From the NCBI GenBank assembly GCA_945901045.1, contig CAMDKK010000033.1, positions 1 to 42,071 of the forward strand: 42,071 bases of DNA, written 5' to 3'. This DNA is from Limnohabitans sp. Rim8 (GTDB lineage: Bacteria; Pseudomonadota; Gammaproteobacteria; Burkholderiales; Burkholderiaceae_C). Of this stretch, positions 37,223-42,071 are shown one piece after another. Numbering within the stretch: position 1 is the first letter of the stretch; each line of letters starts with the position of its first letter. The notes below the pieces were generated by a model that saw only the letters and a list, made by a program, of their open reading frames with translations, was not told the DNA's origin and searched no databases. The translations under genes were made by a program, and so were the position numbers.

Positions 37223-38023
37223 ATGTTGGCTAAACGCATCATTCCTTGCTTGGACGTCACGGGTGGCCGCGTGGTCAAAGGCGTTAATTTTGTCGAGTTG
37301 CGCGATGCTGGTGATCCGGTGGAAATTGCCGCTCGTTACAACGAGCAGGGCGCAGACGAACTCACCTTCTTGGACATCACCGCCACCAGCGACGGGCGCG
37401 ATGTGATCTTGCACATCATTGAGGCCGTGGCGTCACAGGTGTTCATTCCGCTGACCGTGGGTGGCGGTGTGCGCACGGTGGACGATGTGCGCCGTCTACT
37501 CAACGCTGGCGCTGACAAGACCAGCTTCAACTCTGCAGCGATTGCCAATCCGCAGGTGATTCGCGACGCCTCCGCCAAATACGGTGCGCAGTGCATCGTT
37601 GTCGCCATCGACGCCAAGCGCCGCACGCCCGAAGACGAGCAACGCATCGGTGTGAACGGTTTGCCCATGGGGCCGGGTTGGGACGTGTACAGCCACGGCG
37701 GCCGCAAAAACGTGGGCCTGGACGCGGTGGCCTGGGCCGCCCAAATGGCCGACTACGGCGCAGGCGAAATCTTGCTGACCAGCATGGACCGTGACGGCAC
37801 CAAGAGCGGCTTTGACCTGCCACTGACCCGCGCCGTGAGCGATGCGGTGAGCGTGCCGGTGATCGCCTCTGGCGGCGTGGGCAACCTGGACCACTTGGCC
37901 GATGGTGTGAGCATCGGTGGGGCGGATGCCGTGCTGGCGGCCAGCATCTTTCATTACGGTGAGTACACCGTGCAGCAGGCGAAAGAGCGTATGCGGGAGC
38001 GTGGGATTCCTGTGCGCTTATAA
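37223..38023 (+). CDS. hisF: imidazole glycerol phosphate synthase, cyclase subunit
   Basis: HisF closes the imidazole ring using ammonia from HisH, giving IGP and AICAR. The product is a 266-residue TIM barrel. [19 protein letters not shown] contains catalytic Asp near residue 11, [12 protein letters not shown] and [11 protein letters not shown] follow, and the second Asp is in [11 protein letters not shown]. An insertion about residues 140-150 is usual for proteobacterial HisF. It is the last his gene in the window; the integron integrase relic ends 8 bp beyond it on the opposite strand. Confidence 0.96.
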   Translation: MLAKRIIPCLDVTGGRVVKGVNFVELRDAGDPVEIAARYNEQGADELTFLDITATSDGRDVILHIIEAVASQVFIPLTVGGGVRTVDDVRRLLNAGADKTSFNSAAIANPQVIRDASAKYGAQCIVVAIDAKRRTPEDEQRIGVNGLPMGPGWDVYSHGGRKNVGLDAVAWAAQMADYGAGEILLTSMDRDGTKSGFDLPLTRAVSDAVSVPVIASGGVGNLDHLADGVSIGGADAVLAASIFHYGEYTVQQAKERMRERGIPVRL

Positions 38024-38030
38024 GGTCTGT

Positions 38031-38757
38031 TCAGATTTGATGCAATAAATCCAAAGGGCTGGCAGTGCCGCCCGCTGCCACCTTGAGCACATGGGTGTAG
38101 ATCATGGTGGTGGACACATCCGAGTGACCCAGCAGCTCTTGCACAGTGCGAATGTCGGTGCCCGCTTGCAGCAAATGCGTGGCAAACAAATGATTTTGAG
38201 GCTCTACGCCGCTGCGCGGATCAACCGGTCTTTGGCCCCTTTGGCTTCGCGAACGATGATGACATGCCGCTCAAAATCGACATCCTTGATGCGCAAGCGC
38301 ATGCCTTCCATCAAGCGCATGCCCGTGCCATACAAAAGCCGCGCCAGCAGCGCAGTCACACCCTCCATGTGTGCCAAAAGACCAGCCACCTCGTCCTTGG
38401 TCAGCACCGAAGGAATGCGCTTGGTCTGCTGCGGTCGCCCAATGTTGTTGAGCCAAGGCAAATCAATGCCCAGCACCTCCCGGTACAAAAACTGCAGAGC
38501 ACTGAGCGCTTGGTTGTGGGTGGAGGCCGATACCTTGCGCTCATTGGCCAGCATGGACAAAAACGCTTTCACATCGGCTACACCCAATTCGCGCGGGTGA
38601 CGCATGCCGCCTGACTGCGTGGCGCTCCATCGGATAAAAAACGAATTCAATAGAAGTAAGCCTTCTCGGTTTTGAGGCTATAGTGCATATACCGAACCCG
38701 CTCGCGCACCTGATCGAGCAAGCGGATGGACTGTAAGGAAGGGGCACCGGGTTTCAT
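38031..38757 (-). pseudogene. intI: integron integrase IntI, inactivated
   Basis: Reading from ATG 38757 on the minus strand gives [19 protein letters not shown], then an in-frame TGA at codon 37 (38649-38647), where IntI has Trp in AYxxWVR. A frameshift in an A-run (38636-38641) moves to the frame of [38 protein letters not shown], and [20 protein letters not shown] (first catalytic Arg) up to KGAKDRL. Near 38195-38222 about 70-90 codons are missing, including the HxLRH box and the IntI-specific helix region. The reading resumes as [20 protein letters not shown] and [16 protein letters not shown] with the catalytic His and Tyr, ending TGA at 38031. Three independent lesions make it non-functional. 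It is closest in character to environmental betaproteobacterial IntI. Confidence 0.92.
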
Positions 38758-38770
38758 GGCAAATTTATAC

Positions 38771-38786
38771 TTGTATAAAATTACAG
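38771..38786 (-). promoter_or_regulatory. LexA-like box upstream of intI
   Basis: On the minus strand this reads CTGT-AATTTTAT-ACAA, one base off the CTGT-N8-ACAG LexA consensus, and it is flanked by TA and GTA as in strong boxes. It lies 14 bp before the intI start in AT-rich DNA. Integrase genes of many integrons are controlled by LexA through a box in this position. Confidence 0.6.
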
Positions 38787-38839
38787 TATATGGATCTGTA
38801 AGCCAAGGTGCATGCGGCTTGCAGCCAATTAATTTAAAA

Positions 38840-38898
38840 GATGTATCGACTGTGCCCGGATGTATCCACCGGGTTTTGCGGTCTACATTATGTTAGCC
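38840..38898 (+). other. attI: attI-type insertion site
   Basis: The core GTTAGCC (38892-38898) is the first recombination core after intI, and the first cassette begins right after its G. Upstream DNA has a hairpin-like CCCGG-ATGTATCCA-CCGGG (38857-38875) and no attC-like R''/L'' pair, as expected of an attI. The exact upstream limit is not known. The region 38787-38891 holds no gene. Confidence 0.65.
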
Positions 38899-38920
38899 GT
38901 TCAAATCAGGGGAGATACTC

Positions 38921-39310
38921 GTGCTCGAATACGTCGTCGAAAAATTGATTGCCCTTCTAGGGCCAATCGCGACTCTTTCCAAAGACAAGCGAGAGCTTAA
39001 GGACAACGCACTTCGCGCCATATCAACAGCACTTATCGAGACCAAGTTGTACTACCGTAATCGGCAATCAGGCACGCCGAGAAACAGGGATACTGAGGCA
39101 CAGCTGGCGAAGTATTGGGCCGCCGCAGCGATTCCTCTTCGGCATATCAATGAAGACTTAGCAATGGCGTGCGAATACAAGGCGGATTTCTGGACTGGCC
39201 CTGACAACTGGTCTGGAGAGGATATCGAGCGTCTTGGAATCAAGCTGGAAGACGTGACAGCCGCATACCGAAATATGTTGCCACGAGGGTTCAGTCGTGT
39301 GCGCGGCTAA
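38921..39310 (+). CDS. cassette 1: hypothetical protein
   Basis: I do not recognise this 129-residue protein. It begins with a GTG at 38921, chosen because AGGGGAGA lies 5 nt upstream. The N-terminus is hydrophobic (YVVEKLIALLGPIATL), followed by a helical, charged region (SKDKRELKDNALRAISTALIE), a Trp-rich segment (KYWAAAAIPLRHINEDLAM, then ADFWTGPDNWSGEDI) and a short basic tail. No signal peptide cleavage site or catalytic motif stands out. It sits in the first cassette after attI, the most recently gained position in a working integron. Confidence 0.7.
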   Translation: MLEYVVEKLIALLGPIATLSKDKRELKDNALRAISTALIETKLYYRNRQSGTPRNRDTEAQLAKYWAAAAIPLRHINEDLAMACEYKADFWTGPDNWSGEDIERLGIKLEDVTAAYRNMLPRGFSRVRG

Positions 39311-39385
39311 CTGGTCGGCCAACGCGGACCACACTGCGCCAGGCTTCGCCTGCCACCGCGCTGACGGTTGCCTTCGAAGTTAGGC
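39305..39385 (+). repeat. attC site of cassette 1
   Basis: R'' GGCTAAC (39305-39311) is the exact reverse complement of this cassette's 5' core GTTAGCC at 38892. R' is GTTAGGC (39379-39385). Between them are partly complementary inner arms (CGGCCAACGCG with GACGGTTGCC) and a central CAGGCTTCGCCTG hairpin. Length is 81 bp. The cassette 1 stop codon lies inside R''. Confidence 0.85.
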
Positions 39386-39401
39386 CTCAACAAAGACACC
39401 T

Positions 39402-39872
39402 ATGGACCCGATCTCTCTCACCGGCGCATATCAAGGGCTCAAAGCTGCGAAGGAGATTCTTGGTGCCTTGTTTGACGCAAAGGTTGACTCTGAGTCTCGG
39501 TCCAAGATACTTGAGGCGCAGGGGAAGCTGGGAGAAGTTCAAGACGCACTCTTCATGCTTCGAGAGAAACTCGCAGAACTGCAGCAGGAGCGAGATCAAC
39601 TACGCGATGAATTAGCCACCGCCAAAAATTGGAGCGACAGGGCAGCTCAATATGAGTTGGCGACCACACCCGGCAGCGCAGTCGTTTTCAGGTTTACAGG
39701 ACAACCTGAACACTTCGCATGCCCAAGCTGCTTCAACAAACCCGAAGTTCAGATTTTGCAGGACAACCGCGTCATGACCGGGACCTATAGATGCCCCGGC
39801 TGCGAAGCCCAGTTCCCAGTCAAGCTACGAGAGTCTGATAATCCTCTTCCCGTTCGTCGGGGTGGCTACTAG
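39402..39872 (+). CDS. cassette 2: coiled-coil zinc-ribbon protein
   Basis: This is a 156-residue protein of unknown function. Residues about 30-75 form a charged coiled coil (KLGEVQDALFMLREKLAEL, then QQERDQLRDELATA). The C-terminal part carries a four-cysteine zinc ribbon: C107-P-S-C110 and C131-P-G-C134. Similar coiled coil plus ribbon proteins are frequent in phages, plasmids and integrons, usually without known role. No membrane segment or signal peptide is visible. Confidence 0.78.
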   Translation: MDPISLTGAYQGLKAAKEILGALFDAKVDSESRSKILEAQGKLGEVQDALFMLREKLAELQQERDQLRDELATAKNWSDRAAQYELATTPGSAVVFRFTGQPEHFACPSCFNKPEVQILQDNRVMTGTYRCPGCEAQFPVKLRESDNPLPVRRGGY

Positions 39873-39878
39873 GTTGAG

Positions 39879-40007
39879 GCCTAATTACTCGATCAAGCGG
39901 AGCGCCAATGGCAGGCCACCAGGCCAGCTCTGGCGGTACACGGTACATTTTCGTCAGCCTGGGCCTGGCGTCCTGCCGCTGTTGCCCGCTTAGCTCGAAC
40001 GTTGGGT
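39879..40007 (+). repeat. attC site of cassette 2
   Basis: R'' GCCTAAT (39879-39885) differs by one base from the reverse complement of this cassette's 5' core (GTTAGGC). R' is GTTGGGT (40001-40007). Inner arms CTCGATCAAGCGG and CCGCTTAGCTCGA pair well, and CCAGGCCAG and CTGGGCCTGG form the central stem. Length is 129 bp, at the long end of attC sizes. Confidence 0.85.
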
Positions 40008-40015
40008 CTCTCTAT

Positions 40016-40564
40016 ATGTTTGCTGAAGCCGCCAAGACTTTCCTTGAGTTCCTGAAGCTCGCTCCACGCTATGTCATAGCACTTGGTGTCATGGCTGCCG
40101 TTATTCTCTTTGCCAGCGAGGATTTTCTCAAGTTCATTGGAGTGTTTGAGTTTGCACAAGACAACCGCTCGATGCTTGGGCTTACCCTTGTAGTTACTGT
40201 TTCTCTGTTCGCCGTTTCTCTGTTCGCCGACGGAATTTCTCTCATCAAAGGGTCGTGGCAAACACGGGGTTTCTATCTGCGCGTAACCGAGAGATTGAAT
40301 TGTTTGACCGAAGATGAAAAACAAATTCTCCGCTTCTACATTGCGAAGCAAACTCGCGCCAATGTCCTCCGCTACGATGATGGCGTCGTACAAGGTCTCG
40401 TATCTGACGGAATCATTTATCAGTCGGCATCGCTCGGAAATATGCTTGAAGGGTTCGCGCATAACATCAGCGACTTCGCGTGGGATTACCTCAACGTACA
40501 TCCTCATTTGCTGCAAGGAACCACCAACACCTACCGCACTGACAAACGGGAGTCGTATTGGTAG
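40016..40564 (+). CDS. cassette 3: SieB-like superinfection exclusion protein
   Basis: This 182-residue protein has two membrane helices (about residues 15-38 and 54-77) and a C-terminal cytoplasmic domain. The segment LTEDEKQILRFYIAKQT followed by DDGVVQGLVSDGIIYQS resembles phage SieB (superinfection exclusion protein B), which blocks growth of related phages after infection. A perfect 15-bp tandem duplication (40199-40213 and 40214-40228) repeats VSLFA in helix 2. I chose the ATG at 40016, just outside attC; the open frame back to 39908 runs through attC and is not expected to be coding. Family assignment is from motif memory, so moderate. Confidence 0.6.
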   Translation: MFAEAAKTFLEFLKLAPRYVIALGVMAAVILFASEDFLKFIGVFEFAQDNRSMLGLTLVVTVSLFAVSLFADGISLIKGSWQTRGFYLRVTERLNCLTEDEKQILRFYIAKQTRANVLRYDDGVVQGLVSDGIIYQSASLGNMLEGFAHNISDFAWDYLNVHPHLLQGTTNTYRTDKRESYW

Positions 40565-40570
40565 ACCGAG

Positions 40571-40688
40571 ACCCAACGAGTAAGGATAAATCGTGCAACG
40601 ATTAAAACGATTAAGGTTAGAACGAGTCATTCCAGCCGACCGTCAAAAAGCTGCGCTTTTTGCCGTCGGCTAAATTCAAACGTTAAGC
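40571..40688 (+). repeat. attC site of cassette 3, with an internal 46-bp insertion
   Basis: R'' ACCCAAC (40571-40577) is the exact reverse complement of the cassette's 5' core GTTGGGT at 40001. R' is GTTAAGC (40682-40688). AACGAGT occurs at 40575-40581 and again at 40621-40627. Removing the 46 bp between them gives a standard 72-bp attC with a 5-nt R''-L'' spacer, inner arms CAGCCGACCG and CGTCGGCT, and a CAAAAAGC-TGC-GCTTTTTG hairpin. Confidence 0.85.
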
Positions 40689-40717
40689 CTCAAACAAAAA
40701 CAATTTCACCTCTCCAC

Positions 40718-41188
40718 ATGCGCATCGAAATCGACGATCTTTCCCGCCCCCAGGTCCATGCCCTCCTTCAGGAGCACCTGACAAACATGTACGAGTTGTC
40801 GCCGCCTGAACATGTGTTCGCATTGGATGTCAATAAACTGAAAGCGCCTGAAATTACCTTTTGGAGCGTCTGGGAAGAAGGGAATCTCATTGGCTGTGGC
40901 GCGCTGAAGGAGCTTTCAGTATCCCAAGGTGAAATCAAGTCCATGCGCACCCCAGCGGCTTCTCGTAACCGAGGTGCAGGTCGCGCCGTGCTTGAACACA
41001 TCATCGCGGTGGCCAAGCAGCGTGGGTACACGAGGCTTAACCTAGAAACAGGTACGCACGCGGCCTTTGAACCGGCCCACAATCTGTATCGAAGTAAAGG
41101 TTTTACGCTGTCCGGTCCGTTCGGAAGCTACCGTCCAGATCCGCACAGTGTTTTTATGGAGCTTCGGCTTGGAGGCAGTGAAGGCTAA
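40718..41188 (+). CDS. cassette 4: GNAT family N-acetyltransferase
   Basis: This is a 156-residue acetyltransferase of the GNAT fold. The acetyl-CoA motif A is SRNRGAGRAVLEHIIAVAKQ (about residues 86-105), preceded by the beta-4 strand GEIKSMRTP and followed by YTRLNLETG and NLYRSKGFTLSGPFGSY (motif B). It resembles the PaiA/YsnE-like branch. The substrate (small molecule, antibiotic or protein) cannot be told from sequence. GNAT genes are among the most common integron cassette genes. Start ATG lies 30 bp after the cassette core; the stop lies inside the next R'' box. Confidence 0.87.
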   Translation: MRIEIDDLSRPQVHALLQEHLTNMYELSPPEHVFALDVNKLKAPEITFWSVWEEGNLIGCGALKELSVSQGEIKSMRTPAASRNRGAGRAVLEHIIAVAKQRGYTRLNLETGTHAAFEPAHNLYRSKGFTLSGPFGSYRPDPHSVFMELRLGGSEG

Positions 41189-41214
41189 CGATTCGCTCAG
41201 CTCAAACGTTAGCC
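41183..41214 (+). repeat. truncated attC site of cassette 4
   Basis: R'' GGCTAAC (41183-41189) and R' GTTAGCC (41208-41214) are perfect complements but only 18 bp apart. The sequence between (ATTCGCTCA then GCTCAAACG) looks like the outer ends of the L'' and L' boxes with the central hairpin lost. R'' does not match this cassette's own 5' core (GTTAAGC). It is probably a deletion product. Confidence 0.75.
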
Positions 41215-41252
41215 GTCACAACTCACAGGCACCAACTCTTCTACGAACCACT

Positions 41253-41678
41253 ATGGACCAACAAGCATTCTTCTGGCGAATCGTTGCAGGTGAATTGCCT
41301 GCACCAAAAGCGGCCGAGACTCTCGGAATCGTCTTCAAACACATCAATGCCGAAGCAGGCACTATCGAAGTTGAGCTTCAAGGTAAGCCTGAGTTCACCA
41401 ATCCAGCTGGCAATATCCAAGGCGGGTTTCTAGCGGCAATGCTCGACGACACAATGGGCCCAGCCTTGGCCGCCACCTTGAAGCAAGGTGAATTCGCGCC
41501 AACTCTGAATCTCAACATTTCTTTTCACAGATCGGCCAGTGTCGGCCCGCTTATCGGAAAGGGGCGCATCGTCAAGCGCGGTAGAGATATCTGCTTCCTC
41601 GCTGGCGAGCTATATCAAGAGGGCGAGCTTGTGGCTTCTGCCACCGCTACAGCAATCATCCGTGCCATGCAAAAGTGA
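41253..41678 (+). CDS. cassette 5: PaaI-type hotdog thioesterase
   Basis: This is a 141-residue member of the 4HBT/PaaI hotdog superfamily, which hydrolyses acyl-CoA thioesters. GNIQGGFLAAMLDDTMGPAL matches the HGGxxxxLxD active-site helix, although the usual His is replaced by Gln (IQGG). LNLNISFHRSASVGPLIGKG and ELYQEGELVASATAT complete the fold. The open frame extends upstream to 41067 through cassette 4 and the attC, but the ATG at 41253 is the first start inside this cassette. The native substrate is unknown. Confidence 0.82.
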   Translation: MDQQAFFWRIVAGELPAPKAAETLGIVFKHINAEAGTIEVELQGKPEFTNPAGNIQGGFLAAMLDDTMGPALAATLKQGEFAPTLNLNISFHRSASVGPLIGKGRIVKRGRDICFLAGELYQEGELVASATATAIIRAMQK

Positions 41679-41679
41679 T

Positions 41680-41781
41680 GGCTAACAGGTTAGTGGATTG
41701 GGCCCACAACGGCGGCCAGCGTGGTCGCCATTCTTCAATGCTGAGTGCGCCGTTGCGGTCCACTCACGGTCGACGTTATGC
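41680..41781 (+). repeat. attC site of cassette 5
   Basis: R'' GGCTAAC (41680-41686) is the exact reverse complement of the cassette's 5' core GTTAGCC (41208). R' is GTTATGC (41775-41781). Inner arms GTGGATTGGG and CGGTCCACTCAC pair in part, and CAACGGCG pairs perfectly with CGCCGTTG. Length is 102 bp. Confidence 0.85.
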
Positions 41782-41835
41782 GGTTTCGGCCGTCCGTAAA
41801 CTCGGGCAAGCCTAGGTGCCTGCTATCCTTCGATC

Positions 41836-42021
41836 ATGGAAGTCAGCGAAGTCCTCCGATTGCTTCAATGCGATGGTTGGAATTTGGTCGCTTCAAGAGG
41901 GAGTCATCGGCAATTCAAGCACGCGAGCAGGCCTGGTCGCGTCACTGTTCCCGGAAAACCCAGCGACGATTTGGCGCCGGGTACTTTGAACAGCATATTC
42001 AAACAGGCTGGACTCAAGTGA
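41836..42021 (+). CDS. hicA: cassette 6: HicA mRNA interferase toxin
   Basis: This is a 61-residue toxin of the HicA (YcfA-like) double-stranded RNA-binding fold, which cleaves mRNA when free of its antitoxin. The catalytic His is H24 in SRGSHRQFKH, and VTVPGKPSDDLAPGTLNSIFKQAGL is the conserved C-terminal half. It starts 55 bp after the cassette core and is followed 6 bp later by hicB, the usual toxin-first order. Confidence 0.93.
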   Translation: MEVSEVLRLLQCDGWNLVASRGSHRQFKHASRPGRVTVPGKPSDDLAPGTLNSIFKQAGLK

Positions 42022-42027
42022 GGTGCT

Positions 42028-42071
42028 ATGCGCTATGCAATCGTTATTGAAAAAGCAGAAGGAAATTACTC
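42028..42071 (+). CDS. hicB: cassette 6: HicB antitoxin, 5' end only
   Basis: The window ends 15 codons into this gene. The start MRYAIVIEKAEGNYS matches the HicB N-terminus (partial RNase H fold), which binds and silences HicA and usually represses the operon through a C-terminal DNA-binding domain. An AGGTG ribosome site lies just upstream, overlapping the hicA stop. Confidence 0.85.
   Translation, partial: MRYAIVIEKAEGNY

Larger units (their letters stand above)
38031..42071. mobile_element. chromosomal integron with decayed integrase and at least six gene cassettes
   Basis: The layout is the classic one: intI on the minus strand, an attI-type core, then cassettes on the plus strand. Junction cores (G before each cut, then TTRRRY) fall at 38892, 39379, 40001, 40682, 41208 and 41775. 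Cassette lengths are about 487, 622, 681, 526 and 567 bp; the sixth runs out of the window. Every cassette carries its gene or gene pair in the same direction, with small intergenic space. The integrase is broken, so the array can change only with an IntI supplied from elsewhere. Confidence 0.88.

Noticed and set aside
38264-38614. Plus-strand open frames opposite the integrase relic
   Set aside because: They appear only because the intI strand has lost its frame; no family match.
39893-40630. A 245-codon minus-strand open frame covering cassette 3
   Set aside because: It is longer than the plus-strand gene but runs through two attC sites, has no membrane or domain logic, and integron cassette genes read away from attI. 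The plus-strand SieB-like protein explains the region.
41067-41252. An upstream extension of the PaaI-type thioesterase through cassette 4
   Set aside because: It would cross an attC site and the acetyltransferase gene in another frame; ATG 41253 is the first start inside its own cassette.

Overview
The window comes from a betaproteobacterial chromosome, most likely Burkholderiales, family Comamonadaceae (Limnohabitans/Rhodoferax-like). I infer this from protein character and gene order: ccsB-msrPQ, lysA-lptM/cyaY-mrcA, pil-aroK-aroB-dgt-like-gltBD, and mlaFEDACB-ABC-bolA-murA-hisGDCBHAF. No tRNA, rRNA or CRISPR array was recognised. About 38 kb is ordinary housekeeping DNA with dense operons and many 4-bp ATGA start/stop overlaps. 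The last 4 kb is accessory DNA.

Positions 1-6565 hold the 3' end of a cytochrome c biogenesis gene, a decayed response-regulator relic, the periplasmic methionine sulfoxide reductase pair msrPQ, lysA-lptM, divergent cyaY (frataxin) and mrcA (PBP1A). Positions 6648-13414 hold the type IV pilus alignment/secretin operon followed by aroK, aroB and a dGTPase-like gene. The pilus operon is unusually condensed: PilM is shortened, PilO and PilP are one polypeptide, and PilQ has no N-terminal AMIN region. Positions 13402-16733 hold an MFS transporter, a DUF1415 protein, a SAM methyltransferase and a secreted protein. A REP-associated (RAYT/Y1) transposase with its palindromic repeats sits at 16743-17625, directly before the gltB promoter. 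gltBD (glutamate synthase) follows.

Positions 24011-29887 encode the Mla lipid-asymmetry system (mlaFEDACB), an ABC-2 exporter pair and a BolA-family gene. murA and the histidine operon hisG-D-C-B-H-A-(hexose-6-phosphate mutarotase)-F follow. hisI and hisE, usually next after hisF in relatives, are not in the window.

Immediately after hisF lies a chromosomal integron. A dead integron integrase (intI, minus strand) carries a nonsense codon, a frameshift and an internal deletion that removes catalytic residues. A LexA-like box lies upstream of it, then an attI-type core, then at least six plus-strand gene cassettes separated by attC sites. Cassette products are an unknown 129-aa protein, a coiled-coil/zinc-ribbon protein, a SieB-like superinfection-exclusion protein, a GNAT acetyltransferase, a PaaI-type thioesterase and a HicAB toxin-antitoxin pair cut by the window end. 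The cassette boundaries are supported by the sequence: in four of five cassettes the 5' core is the exact or near-exact reverse complement of that cassette's own R'' box. One attC carries a 46-bp insertion flanked by a 7-bp repeat, and another has shrunk to 32 bp. The array therefore looks like a decaying, probably immobilised store of defence and stress genes next to the histidine operon.
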